This document shows, piece after piece, positions 26,651 to 39,494 of a stretch of 64,000 nt of DNA. Both the position numbers and the translations under genes were made by a program. The notes under the pieces were generated by a model that searched no databases, was not told the DNA's origin, and was given only the letters and a program-made list of their open reading frames with translations. The stretch's first letter is position 1; every line of letters starts with the position of its first letter. Source of the stretch: Cichorium intybus (Eukaryota > Streptophyta > Magnoliopsida > Asterales > Asteraceae); NCBI GenBank assembly GCA_023525715.1, contig CM042010.1, positions 157,979,907-158,043,906 of the forward strand. The letters run 5' to 3'.

Positions 26651-29147
26651 TCATATAAAAAGTTGAGGATATTTCTTCCGCATTTCACTTTCGGTCTCCC
26701 ACGTCATGTCGGAACCTTTGTGATGACGCCAAAGGACTTTCACCATGCTGATCTTCTTATTTCGCAGCTGTCTTGTCTTGCGGTCTAGCACCCGCTCAGG
26801 TTGTTCTGGGTATCTCAGCTTTTCTTCCACCTCGATTTCAGCAAGAGGTACTTGTTGAGATTTATCAAACAACGTCTTCCTCAAATGGGACACATGGAAT
26901 ACATCATGTATACCATGAAGTTCATCAGGTAACTCCAATCTATACGCCACGGCTCCAACCCTTTGGGATATACGGAAAGGTCCAATGAAGCGAGGACTCA
27001 ACTTTCCTTTCTTCCCAAAACGAATCAAGCCCTTCCAAGGGGATACTTTGAGCATTACCATATCTCCCACTTGGAACTCTATCGGTTTCACCCGTCTGTC
27101 CGCGTACTGTTTCTGTCTATTCTGAGCTACCTTCAAATTTTCGCGTATCAGTTTGATCTTTTCCTCGGTCTGCGCTACAATTTCGGGTCCAGCCAACGGC
27201 TTTTCCCCAACTTCAGTCCAGCAGGTCGGAGTACGGCACGGTGCTCCATATAAGGCTTCATACGGGGCCATCTGAATGCTGGAATGATAGCTGTTATTGT
27301 ACGCGAATTCCACTAAAGGCAAATGATCTTCCCAGCTTCCACCGAAGTCAATGACACAAGCCCTCAACATATCCTCCAAAGTTTGGATCGTTCTTTCACT
27401 TTGGCCATCAGTCTGCGGGTGATATGCGGTACTCATAAGTACTTTCGTACCCAGTTGTTCTTGAAGACTCTGCCAAAAATGAGAAGTAAATCTACTATCT
27501 CAGTCTGATACTATCGATGCTGGAAGTCCATGTCGACAAATCACCTCATCAATGTAGATTTTCGCCAGTTGATCTACTCTGTACTTTTCCTTATATGGTA
27601 TAAATTGTGCCGATTTAGTCAATCGATCCACAATCACCCATATAGAATCATAACCTCGCGGTGTCCGCGGTAACTTCGTCACAAAATCCATGGTAATATG
27701 GTCCCATTTCTTCTCTGGAATCGGCAATGGCTGTATTTCTCCATACGGTTTCTGATGGTTTGACTTAACTTGCAAACAAGTCAAACATTTTTCCACGAAT
27801 CTTCCAACATCTCTTTTCATTCCAGGCCACCAATACATCGGTTTTAACGTCCGATACATCTTGGTACTACCCGGATGAACTGCATATCTGCTATAATGTG
27901 CATCTTCTAGAAGCAAGTTTCGTGATTCTCCTTGTTTCGGCACCCATATTCGTCCTCTGAATGTCTTCAATTTCTGAGCATTTTCTTCCAGATGCTTCAA
28001 GTATCCAACCATTCTTTCACTTTTTACATTCTCCGGCTTACACGCTTCCTCTTGTGCCAAACGAATCAATCCTGGTAACCGGCTCACTACACCCATACAC
28101 GCGGATGTAACTTTCAGAGGAGTTTCTTTTCGGCTTAAAGCGTCTGCCACCACATTCGCCTTACCGGGGTGGTACTGAATTTCACAGTCAAAGTCTTTCA
28201 ACAGGTCCATCCACCTTTGCTGTCTCATACTGAGCTCTTTCTGGTCAAAAAGGTACTTCAGGCTCTTGTGATCCGTGTAAATAACAAACTTCACACCGTA
28301 TAAATAATGTCTCCACAACTTCAACGCTAGAACCACCGCAGCTAATTCCAAGTCATGAACCGGATACTTCTTTTCAGCATCTTTTAATTGGCGGGACGCA
28401 TAAGCTATGACTCGACCTTTTTGCATTAAAACACATCCAAGGCCGATTCTTGAAGCATCGCTGTAGATTACATACTCTTCTCCGCTTTGTGGTAGTACTA
28501 ACACCGGTGCTTCACATAAAGCTTGTTTCAGTTTCTGGAATGCTTCTTGCTGCTCTTTAGCCCAAGTAAATTTTTCACCTTTCTTAGTCAACTTGGTCAA
28601 CGGGACAGCTATCGAGGAGAAGTTCTCGACAAATCTTCTGTAATAGCCTGCCAAACCAAGAAAACTTCTTACTTCAGTGGGACTTCTAGGCGGTTCCCAT
28701 TTCATCACGGCTTCAATCTTTGCTGGATCTACTTTCACCCCTTCAGCATTGATTACATGGCCAAGGAATTGGACTTCTCTTAACCAGAATTCACACTTGG
28801 AGAATTTAGCATACAGCTTTTCTCAGCGAAGCAACTCTAATACTTGTCGCAGGTGCACTTCATGTTCGGTTTGACTTCTTGAATACACCAAGATGTCATC
28901 TATAAACACTATCACCGAGGTATCAAGGAACGGACGACACACCCGGTTCATAAGATCCATGAATACGGCTGGAGCATTGGTTAACCCAAAAGGCATAACC
29001 AAAAACTCATAATGACCGTATCTCGTTCGGAAAGCTGTCTTCGGAATATCTGACTCCCTTATCTTCAACTGGTGGTATCCTGACCTCAAATCAATTTTGG
29101 AAAAGTAAGACGCGCCTTGTAGCTGGTCAACAAATCGTCTATTCTGG
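26651..29147 (-). pseudogene. Chromovirus A pol, 3' part: RT end, RNase H, integrase, chromodomain
   Basis: Minus-strand reading: RT (SKIDLRSGYHQLKI; VFIDDILVYSRS at about 28920), RNase H (YSDASRIGLGCVLMQ; TDHKSLKYLF; GKANVVADALSR), integrase zinc finger (HPGSTKMY..CLTCLQVK), integrase core (WDHITMDFVTKLPRT; STAYHPQTDGQSERTIQ) and a C-terminal chromodomain-like segment (MVKVLWRHHKGSDMTWETE). It is interrupted by in-frame TGA codons at about 28823 (after LLR) and about 27500 (after IVSD), both where the family usually has Arg, and by a 1-nt deletion in DDLFDQ near 29135. The 5' part lies at 41495-43631, separated by the Athila insertion. Confidence 0.93.
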
Positions 29148-29152
29148 GTAGC

Positions 29153-31147
29153 TGACAACGCTATCGTCACACGCGTCAAAAACAATTTATAACCCACTTT
29201 TACTATGTAGATAGGGCAAGCGGGGTCGAGTCCAAGGATTTAGTGGTTAACTTTTAACGAGTTGTAAAGCAAAATTTTAACGGTGATGGTAAAAAGATTG
29301 AGATTTTAACTTGAGAATAGAAAGAATTACTTCCGGTTCAGTTATCAACAATTAGTTTCACATGTTTAATTACAATGATTCCGATATAATTACCTTGACA
29401 TAATTACAGTTTACTGACAATTACTATTACACAGGTAAATACATAATATGTTGAATCAATTATTTGTCTTTGTCTAACAATTGAGTAGATTGGGCACAAA
29501 CAATGGTGTAGCAATATTATGTTTTATCTAGATGATAGTAACGTTACAACTTATTAACATATTATTTTGGCACAAAGTATATTAACAGATTATCCGTCTT
29601 AGCTCGTTATTTAGGTGAGATAGGCACGAATAATATATTGGTAATACTATGTCTTAGAAATATGATAGCAAGTAGAAGTAGACACAAATGATTCACTATT
29701 TGTATTCAAAGATATGAGAGTTTAAGAGTTACGATAGTAAATATTTGTTCGGAATCAAGGTAAAAACATGCTATACTAAAGGTTGGATAACATTACCGGA
29801 AGTAATCTGAAAAGATTAGCCTTCCATGGTGATCGTGGAGATGGTCTTGATGTTCCTTGTCATGTAACTTGATGCGTTTACCCTTCGAGTTATCGTGAAT
29901 TACAACTAGAATTACAACCGAGATAGATGATCTATCGGTTCCAAACAACTAACTAAGAGATATTTTGACTACTACTACAAATAGAGAGTGAATTGATGTA
30001 TATGGATGTAAGTTGGTGTCTAAATCCGTGCATAGAAGACCTCTATTTATACAGGCTGAGCACAGGGCTCGCGTCGCGACCAAAGGTCCCGTCGCGACGC
30101 GAGGGTGTGGAGCTGGTGCTACTTTTGTCGGCCACTGGTCTGGTTAGTGGGTTTGTTGGTAGCCTCGCGATCATGGAGTGGTTGGTCTCGCGTTCAAGGG
30201 TCTTCGCGTCCAAGGCCTTCGCGTCGCGACCATGGGTTCCGTCGCGGCGCGAGCACTGTAGCTTTTTGGTCTTCTGCTTTGCTTTTCTTCACGTCGCGAC
30301 ACAGGGCCTGTCAAGTCGCGATTGCTGTACTTTTTATGTATTTTTGGTATTTTTGGTCTTAAGTTTGAGCGTCACTTCCTCGGGTTTGATTGTTTCGTTA
30401 CAGTTCTTGGGTCTTGTTCCTGAAAATAAGCCATAAATGTTAGCACACAAATCCCTCTTGTTTTCCTCACACCAGCAGCTCCGGAGAACTCTGTTCAAGT
30501 TAAACATGAATCGTAATTCATGTTTAGCCACCTGTTAATATAAGCCTGTTTTGATATTGAGCTTATCAGGATTTCCTATGGTGAAAACCATAGTTCTGGC
30601 AGATTTGCATCTGCAACACAGCAGTGGGCTGTGATGTGCAGTGTATGAAGAATGAGATATTCTCTCGTTTAGCTTGCAATTTTTGTGAGGATGTCTGGGG
30701 ACTGTAGACAAATTAATCATAATTCTATTGAGAGAATTAATGATATCTTAATAGGATTTCCCCGTGATTTGTGAGATGTTTTCTATGTGAAAACAAATGG
30801 CTGGCATGGGTTAGTATTGACCCGACAGTAGATCTATTATCACCGCCAGACTGTTGGGAGTCTATGGTGTGCATTAGGAGCTGCCGTTGGAATGTGAGCT
30901 TTTGCCTATTTGTTGTGAAAACATGCAGTCTTATAAAATGTGATTGTTTGATTTTAACAGATGAGGTAGGTTAGACGGGTCTGTCTGAACCATATCTGTT
31001 ATGAAGAAGCATTTTGCATGTTTTAAGGCGGTTTTTGGATTCTTTCGTTTTGCACAAAAATATAGTTTTTGCGTGCCTCCGAGCTTATTTATGCGATAAA
31101 ACAGTCTTTAAATGATAGTGTTTTATTGTAAAAATAAAACACTATCA
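29153..31147 (-). repeat. Athila 3' LTR, 1995 bp
   Basis: Plus-strand ends TGACAACGCTATCG and AAACACTATCA. On the minus strand a TATA box TATAAATAG lies at 30043-30051. Just upstream of it in sense (30068-30335) is a cluster of GTCGCGAC-core palindromes, including a perfect 13-bp stem (30068-30080 with 30091-30103). The ORF at 29993-30436 is LTR sequence and recurs identically in the other LTR, so it is not a host gene. Confidence 0.97.
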
Positions 31148-31442
31148 AAATACTACACACTTGAGGTTTGCTTGTCCTCAAGCAAAATTGAGTTTTTCGC
31201 AAAAATATATAAATTTTTTTTTTTTTTTTATTTTTAAATTACGGTCGATCTTTTGATACGTTGGGCGCTGAACTGACTGCCAGCATGTTAGATCGCTTTC
31301 TGTAATATAATAAACAACACAAACAAACGTCATTCTGAACAATAAAAATAATTCACACCACACAATATTCAAACCAACAATAATTAAAACACAAAACTGT
31401 ATTTAAAGTTCACACTAAATTGGAAATAATAAACATAAAGAC

Positions 31443-32762
31443 TCACTCATCATCATCCTCGTCATCGTAGTGAGTGCCTGATGGTCCCGCCCCATCTCCC
31501 TGAGGACGGCTACCCGTGTACCAGTCAGGTACAGGTGGAACGATACCTGGATATGGATACTGTGGCTGGAATCCCTGATGTCGGAAGAAGTCGGTCATGG
31601 AATCCGCCATCCACTGATGCTGTACCTGGTGAGCTAGATGCCACTCCTGATGGGTCAGATGTCAGTCCTGCATCTGTCGGTAAATCGTCCCGAGATTGAT
31701 CTCGGGCTCTGGGTCCTGTGGTGGTACGGGAGATCTATGGCGCTGACGCTGTCGGCGTCTGGGAGGTGGAGGTGGTGCTTGAGCAGCCTCGGGTGCCTGC
31801 TCATCCTGATCTGGCTCGGCGAGTACGAATACACCTGGTCCACCTGACTGTCTGATCACTCGCATAGTCTCCAGATACTGACGTCCGATGGCTCTCGGCT
31901 CTCTCGGGGTCATGGACCGCATCGCTGGCAATGCTGTGATGCCATATGAATGAGCCAGTCGGGTGATCAGATGACCACCACAAAGGGGGCTAGAAGCGCG
32001 GGCCCCTGTGGCCTTGCGAGCCAAGAAAAACGCCAGTGAATACGGGAGGTTACAGTGCCTCCCTGGTGTCAAAAGACACCACAGATAAAACAGATCTGCT
32101 GCAGGAACCTTCTCGCAGCCCCTCCGTTGATTGACGGAGGTAGCAACAAGACGGTGTAATACTCGATGAATCGGAGAGCGGATCGCACTCTCTATAGCAG
32201 TCTCGGGAAGGTATGTAGTACTGGCAATCTCTCCCCAGAATTCTTCATTGACCAAGTCCTCAGGTGGGCTGGTGATGCAGTGAGCCAGATAATCTCTAAA
32301 TTCCGGTGTACGGGCGTCACTATACGGATAGAGACCCAGTCTCCACCCTAGCTCGACAATGCTGCACTGTCGCGGTTCTCCTCCAAGTCGGAAAGAGAGA
32401 CCGGTACGCACAAACATGTCCTCCTCGGTTGGATCAAAAGTGACCGTGGAGAAGAACTCGAGCATCAGCTCTTTGTAGCTGTGCTCACGAATCTGAAATA
32501 AGTTTCTCCACGCCAGACTGGTGTATGCGCCATCGGTCTTGACCAAATATTGGTCAAGTGCTGCTGTAATCCCCAGAGTATTAGCAAAATTCCAGTCTAA
32601 TACTAGGGCAGGCTCCACGTCTCTTCGCCTGTATTTTTCCAAATTCGCCTCGTACAAGTTTTTCCTCACCGCGGGAATGGTATTAGGGAACCGTAACCAT
32701 GCATGTGAAGCGATATCGTCCCTTTCAGCTGGTTGTTGGCGTTGTTCCCTTCTGCGGGCCAT
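31443..32762 (-). CDS. Athila-type extra ORF downstream of pol (ATHILA ORF1-like domain)
   Basis: About 440 codons on the sense strand of the Athila element, between integrase and 3' LTR. The best start is MARRREQRQQ at 32762; the longer reading to 32834 has an unlikely leader. Features: LEKYRRRDVEP, ALDQYLVKTDGAYTSLAWRN, REHSYKELMLEFFSTVTFDP, SFRLGGEPRQCSIVELGWRLGLY, then a Pro/Arg-rich region (PPPPPRRRQRQRHR) and an acidic end DDEDDDE. This resembles the ATHILA ORF1 family of plant retrotransposon proteins, of uncertain function and sometimes called env-like by position. I see no signal peptide or membrane segment. An in-frame TGA at 31662-31664 replaces a probable Trp. The minus strand reads TTTACAG directly before ATATGG, a good splice acceptor, so the ORF may be expressed from a spliced RNA. 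Confidence 0.75.
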
Positions 32763-32854
32763 ATCTGTAAATTTCCAATTCATACAAATCAATAATCTAG
32801 TTTGACACGCAAGAAAAATAGCAAAAACGAGCAAAATTTTAGCCCCCTGCCCAG

Positions 32855-33460
32855 CCTTCGCGGCCTGGTCGCGTCCAGGTCGCGTCGGCCTTCAGGTCGC
32901 GAGGACCACCCTGGTCGCGGTCGCGAGGGCGGAACGGACCGAACGGGATGCGTGATTTCTCCTGTTTCACTTGGTTTTGACTCAATGCATTAAGTCACAA
33001 GGTTCCTAAGTGATATAGCTAGGTTGTACAAGCATTAATTCAAGGAAATAACAACATTTACAACAACCCGATTGGTAACCTAGGGTTCGAACCGATTTCA
33101 CGCGATTTTACTAGAATTTAACATGTAAAAACCTAAATCGAGGGTAAAGGATTGATATACGTACCTTGGATGATGATCTATGCGAGAAAAAATGACGAAA
33201 ATCGGTAGTTTGGTTGAAAAAATACCCGGCCGTGAGAGAGAATCGCGAGAGGAAGAGAGAGTGTGACAAATGCGGCTGCTGCTTAAGGCTAGGGTTTATA
33301 CACCTGTTCACGCTCCTTCGCGATGGGTGCATGGTCGCGACGGAGGTGATGGTCGCGGCGCGAAGCCTGGAAGTCTGCATTTTTTTATCGCAATTTTTAT
33401 GCTTTCGCGGTCGCGAAGAATTTTCGTCTCGTCGCGAGGGGTCTCCAGAGGGCTATTTTT
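32855..33460. repeat. Internal clusters of TCGCGA/GTCGCG words in the Athila element
   Basis: Between pol and the extra ORF, 32860-32935 and 33305-33450 repeat TCGCG, GTCGCGAC and GGTCGCG words, the same motif as in this element's LTRs. This stretch otherwise has no convincing ORF. Confidence 0.7.
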
Positions 33461-33742
33461 TTCATTTTTCAATCTTGTTTTTATACCCTCTTTTTACCTG
33501 TATGTCCGTACATTTAATACACACAATTTTTATGTTTTTTATGTTTTTATAAAATAAAACACACTAAAATCAAATTATCAAGCATAATTAAAAACAACTA
33601 ATTACACAAACTACACATTTATGCTTTGCATAAGTGTAAATGAGGGTTTGCAGTGAACACTCCCACAAAGTTCTCGGGTTGCCTCCCGAAAAGCGCTAAG
33701 TTTAACGTCTTCAGCCGGACGCAGTGCCTTATGTTCAAATGG

Positions 33743-36700
33743 TCAGATTTGTGGGTTAATTAAAGCAATTTTTTCAAACACCACTTTTGAGTTATCCACC
33801 ATTTGAACGTAAGGATTTAACCGTTGTCCATTGACTTTAAACGGTTCTCCTCCTTTTTCTGGTTTAATTTCTATTGCACCATGTAGTGCAACATCTGTTA
33901 TGATATATGGACCAGTCCATTTGCTTTTTAGTTTTCCAGGGAATAATTTGAGGCGTGAATCGAATAACCACACTAATTGTCCTATATGAAACTGTTTTCG
34001 GACAATGTGGCGGTCATGAAAGTCTTTTGTTTTTTCTTTGTAAATCTTCGAACTCTCATATGCCTCTTTCCTGATTTCTTCCAGTTCTGATAACTGGAAT
34101 TTTCTCTCTTCACCTGCATCAGTTAAATTGACATTAGCATTTTTAATTGCCCACATGGCACGATGCTCTAATTCTACAGGTAAATGGCATGGCTTGCCAT
34201 ACACGAGTCTATATGGGGACATCCCGATGGGTGTTTTATACGCTGTCCGATAGGCCCATAAAGCGTCATCTAATCGAATGGACCAGTCCTTTCGGTCTGG
34301 TCTAACTGTTTTTTCGAGAATTCTTTTAATTTCTCGATTAGAGACCTCTGCTTGTCCACTTGTCTGTGGATGATATGGTGTACCAACTTTGTGGGTAACA
34401 CCATAGTGTTTTAAAACTTTTGCAAAATGTCGATTTTTGAAATGAGAACCCCCGTCACTTATGATGGTTCGAGGGATTCCGTGTCTAGAAAAAATGTTCT
34501 TTTTGACAAATTTGCATACGACACTGTGGTCGTTTGTTCTGGTGGCTTCAGCTTCCACCCATTTGGATACGTAATCAACAGCTAAAAGAATGTACAAATT
34601 TCCAAATGATGTGGGGAATGGTCCCATGAAGTCAATGCCCTAAACGTCAAAAATTTCAACAATTAATATCGGGGACATTGGCATCATGTCTCGTCTTGAG
34701 ATTCCCCCCATCTTTTGACATCTATCACATGCTTTAACATAAGTGTAAGCATCCTTAAATAGAGAGGGCCAGAAAAAACCACTTTGAAGAACTCGGTGCC
34801 CAGTCTTTTTGGCACTGAAATGTCCTCCACAAGCATATGAGTGACAGTGACGGAGAATGTCCGTCTGTTCATCGTCTGGCACACATCTCCTGATAACCTG
34901 GTCTGCTCCTATTTTAAACAGGTCTGGATCCTCCCATAGATATTGCTTGGTTTGGGAGAAAAAGTATCTCTTTTGTTGAGTGGTCCAGTGTGACGGTGTT
35001 TTTCCTGTTACAAAATAGTTAACCAGATTAGCAAACCATGGTAATTTCTGCACAGAAAACAGTTGTTCATCAGGAAAATCTTCTCGTATTGTTTCTCCTT
35101 GAATTTCATCGGTTTGGATTCTGGAGAGATGATCAGCCACCACATTTTTAGACCCCTTTTTGTCTCGGATCTCTATGTCGAATTCCTGCAACAAAAGTAC
35201 CCACCGAATGAGTCTTGGTTTTGTTTCCTTCTTTTCCATCAGGTGACGGATGGCACTGTGGTCGGTATACAAGATAACTTTAGATCCCCAAATGTAAGAA
35301 CTAAATTTGTCCAAGGCGTACACAACTGCCAGTAGTTCTTTTTCTGTGGTGGTATAATTGAGCTGTGCTTCTGAAAATGTTTTGCTTGAATAGCAAATGA
35401 CCACTGGTTTCTTGTCCACTCTTTGTCCCAAGACTGCTCCTACAGCATAATCACTGGCATCACACATTATTTCAAAAGGAAGAAGCCAATTAGGTGCTTG
35501 CAAAATTGGTGCTTCAGTTAATTTATGTTTCAGAATGGTGAATGCTTCTTGACAGTCGTTATCAAAGACAAATGGTGCGTCTTTTAATAACAATTTACAC
35601 AGTGGTTTAGAGATGGTACTAAAATCTTTAATGAATCGTCGATAAAATCCGGCATGTCCAAGAAAGGAACGGATGCCTTTTACCGAGCTTGGTGGGGGAA
35701 GAGTGGAGATGATTTGTACTTTGGCTCTGTCGACTTCAAAACCGCGTTCTGAAACGACATGCCCAAGTACAATTCCCTCCTTGACCATGAAATGGCTCTT
35801 CTCCCAGCTTAAAATTAAATTAGATTCTGTGCATCTTTTTAGTACTTTCTCTAGCTGTTTTAAACAATTTTCAAAAGAGGAGCCAAATATCGAAAAATCA
35901 TCCATGAAAATTTCTAGTGATTCTCCCACCATATCAGAAAATATAGCCATCATGCAACGTTGGAACGTGGCAGGAGCATTACATAATCCGAATGGCATCC
36001 TTCGAAAAGCGAAGGTGCCATAGGGACAAGTAAAGGTTGTTTTAGCCTGATCCTCGGGATGGATGGCAATTTGGTTGTATCCCGAGTATCCGTCTAAAAA
36101 ACAGTAGAATTTTTTTCCAGATAGTTTTTCGACTATTTGGTCGATGAATGGGAGTGGGAAATGATCCTTTGACGTTGCAGCATTCAACTTGCGGTAGTCG
36201 ATGCATACTCTCCACCCTGTGATTGGTCTGGTGGTCATCTTTTCTCCATCTTCTGTTTCGACCACTGTAATTCCGGATTTCTTAGGCACTGTTTGGGTTG
36301 GACTTACCCAATCACTGTCAGATATTGGGTAAATAATGCCGGCGTCCAACCATTTGAGTACCTCCTTCTTGACTACTTCTCTGAGATTCGGGTTCAATCG
36401 TCTTTGTGTTTCTCGGGATGGTTTCGTCCCTTCTTCAGTAATGATTCTATGCATACACGTGGCTGGACTTATCCCCTTCAGATCTGCTATTGTCCATCCA
36501 ATAGCTTCTTTGTATTTCATCAACACTTCTAACAAAGTTTCCTCTTGAGCACCTGTTAAATCAGCAGAAATTATTACAGGTAGGGTTTTGTTAGGTCCCA
36601 AGAATGAATATTTCAAATGTTTTGGTAATGTTTTCAATTCCAACACCGGTGGTACTTCAAAAGACGATTTTAACGGTGCTGAAAAGTTTGTGGGTAATTT

Positions 36701-39283
36701 TTCCACTTGTGGGATCCATGGTGTTTTCCATTGCTGTGTTTGAAAAACCTCTTCGATCATGTGTACTTCTTTTATGTCCATGTCCTCAACCCTGGTATTG
36801 TTAAGAAAACCTTCCAAATTATCAGATCTTAAGATGGTTGGTGTAGCTTGATGCACTAAGTCATCAACTACATCAACTTGATAACATTCATGTTCTGTTG
36901 ATGAATTATTAAATGTATTAAAAACATTTAATCGGAGTTTTCTGTTCCCAAAGGCGATATCCATTGCTCCTGTTCTACAATTAATTTGGGCGTTCGTTGT
37001 TGCTAAAAATGGTCGTCCCAAAATAATTGAGGCTTGACTTTCCTTATAAGTATGTTCAGTATCAAGCACTAAGAAGTCAACTGGATAGTAAAATTCATCC
37101 ACCTTGATTATAACATCGGTCAACATTCCTCTTGGGATTTTCGTGGATTTGTCAGCAAGTTGTAAAATGATGTCAGTATGTTCTAGATTGCCTAGTTCAT
37201 ACTGATCAAACAAATTCCCTGGAAGAATGTTGACACTTGCTCCAAGGTCTAAAAGTGCCTTTTTTATGTTTATGTTTCCTACGGTGACAGAGATTAAGGG
37301 TGCTCCTGGATCTTTTAGTTTAGGAGGAAGAGAGTTGGAGACTATAGAACTTGCATGTTCTGTTAAGTCTACTTTCTTTGGGAGACGCGATTTTAATTTT
37401 CTTTTCTGAATGCATAAATCTTTCAGAAATTTCGCGTATGAGGGGACTTCTCTGATTAGTTTGACTAAAGGAATGTTGATTTTGACTTGGGAAAAGACTT
37501 CCCACATGTCTTCCGATTTAGTCCGTTTTGTGTCTTTAGAAGTCGACGGTTCAAGGGCTGAAGGATATGGTGCGGTGTTATTTTGTTCAATTTCTATTTC
37601 TTTTTCTTTTAAAATTTTTTCTAATTCTTCTTTTTCATTGTATATTTCTTCGGTGTCACTTTCTTCTTCTACAGTTGGGTTAGGAAGAGAACTTACCTGA
37701 TTGTCGACTTTCTTCCCGCTTCGTAAAGAGATGACTTGGTTGACTTGGTGTTCTTTTCCCGGTCGTTGACTGTGAGAAGGATTCACAGTCGTGTTGCTTG
37801 GGAATTTTCCTTCTTCTCTTTTCCCCAGTTGTTCGGCTAATTGTGCTATTTGCTTCTCCATTGCAGCGATCGTTTTGGTATTGGTGTCGGTCTTCTGGTA
37901 TGTTTGGGTGATGAATTCCATAATCTTGTCTAGTTTTGTTCCTTCATTTTCTGGTTCCTTTCTGCTTGTACTTCCTTCTCTTCCGTTGTGGTTGGGTTGA
38001 AATGTTCGTTGCTGGTGTTGATGTTGGTTTTGATATTGTCCTCTCTGATTGTTATTATTAAAGTTCCCCTGATTATTGTTATGGTAGTTTCCCTGATTGT
38101 TGTTGTTATAATTGCCTTGATTGCTGGGTCTGAAAGATCTTTGTGGATTATGGTGTTGGCCATATCCATTTAAATGATTGAGTTCTTCCCGAGTTTTTGT
38201 GCAATTATGTGCAACGTGTCCAGTATTTCCACAGTTTGCACATGATTTCTGTCCCTGCAAAACATTAACACCTTTCTCTTTCCCAAGGCTTGTAAGTAAT
38301 AAATCAACCTTTTTACTTAAAGCCATGATGTCAGATTTTACCCCATTTTTCCATGTTTTATCGAGTGCGATTGTTGCAACGGTTTGATTTGGAATTTCTT
38401 GTTTTCTTGTGGAATAATTTGCTTTTGAACCATTACTTAATTGTTCCAAAAATTTCCATGCATTCTCACTGTCTTGCAACATAAATGTACCACTTGAGGC
38501 AGCGTTTATCATGGATTGGTTCGTGCTATCTACCCCATCAAAGAAATACCGTACAAGTTGCCAACGAGGGAATTCATGATGTGGACACGATCGTAGTAAT
38601 TCTTTAAGACGATCGAATGCATCATGGAATTCTTCGTTAGGTTTTTGTGTAAAATCTTGTATGGCTTTTCTTATTTCTGTGGTTTTACTAGCTGGGTAAA
38701 ACTCTTGTAAAAAGTTGGTTCTCAATTGATCCCAAGTATTAATACTTCCGGGAGCAAGTGATGTAAACCAATATTTCGCTTTTTCTTTTAAGGTAAATGG
38801 AAATAAATGCAATTTAAATGTGTCTCTATTGGTTTCTCTTGGCGTGTTTGCATTTGCTATTGCAAGAAATTCATACAAGTGATTATAAGGATCCTCATTT
38901 TTATAACCACGAAAAAGTGGGATTACCCCAATTAATTGTGGTCGAATTTCTACAATATGTTCGTTTCCGTGTGGAAATATTATAGGTGAAGGATCATCAT
39001 AATCACCTGGTTGAAAGTGAGATGCTACAGAATGTCTATTTGGTTGATCTAAATAACGAGGATTGTATTGAAAATGATTACCTTCTTGAAAACCTCCGTT
39101 GTGTCGGTTCGTGCCATTCCAATTATTGGTGTTATCTCCTTGATAACCACCATTGCCATTGTTGCGGTATTGTGGAGGATTTGGTGGATGTGCTTGTGGT
39201 ATGGGATTTTGCGGACCCATTTGTGGAGGTTGTATATGTGATTCATCGGGAACATCCTCTACCAATACTTCGTCCAAATTCAT
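33743..39283 (-). CDS. Athila gag-protease-RT-RNase H-integrase polyprotein, one internal stop
   Basis: A single reading frame of 1847 codons, broken only by TAG at 34640-34642. The surrounding FDV.GIDFMGPFP shows that the stop replaces a Trp (TGG to TAG). Domains in order: Pro/Asn-rich N-terminus; gag core (RPQLIGVIPLFRG; FYPASKTTEIRKAIQDF); zinc knuckle CANCGNTGHVAHNC; protease ALLDLGASVNILP (the DLGA form usual in this clade); RT (WRVCIDYRKLNAAT; GYSGYNQIAIHPEDQ; IFMDDFSIFG); RNase H (CDASDYAVGAVLGQ; LYTDHSAIRHL; GSKNVVADHLSR); integrase zinc finger (H..H..CDRCQK) and core (VDYVSKWVEA; GTPYHPQTSGQAEVSNRE). It replicates the element through an RNA intermediate and inserts the DNA copy. Apart from the one stop it looks intact, so it could be complemented or read through. 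Confidence 0.95.
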
Positions 39284-39473
39284 TGTTCTAAATAAGCGTC
39301 TTGCAATTCAATTGTTTCTAAAAGATCTTTCGGGTTCCGGATTGAATAAGAGCGGTGAATTATTGCTACTATGTCTTGTATGCATAAACAAGTGAGTTTG
39401 CACAAGAAAGAAAATAATAACAAAAAGAAAACAATTAACTTTAAGCAACTCTTTAGAAATTAAGCGCACATAA

Positions 39474-39491
39474 TCCCCGGCAACGGCGCCA
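39474..39491 (-). other. Athila primer-binding site, tRNA-Asp(GUC)
   Basis: The minus strand reads TGGCGCCGTTGCCGGGGA, three bases from the LTR end at 39495. Same PBS as the decayed element at 9121. Confidence 0.92.
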
Positions 39492-39494
39492 TTT

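Noticed and set aside
29993..30436. 147-codon plus-strand ORF, repeated identically at 40335-40778
   Set aside because: It lies in both Athila LTRs, antisense to the element. Length reflects the GC-rich palindrome cluster. No domain.
30535..30720. 61-codon minus ORF with His/Ser/Cys
   Set aside because: LTR sequence, present in both LTR copies.
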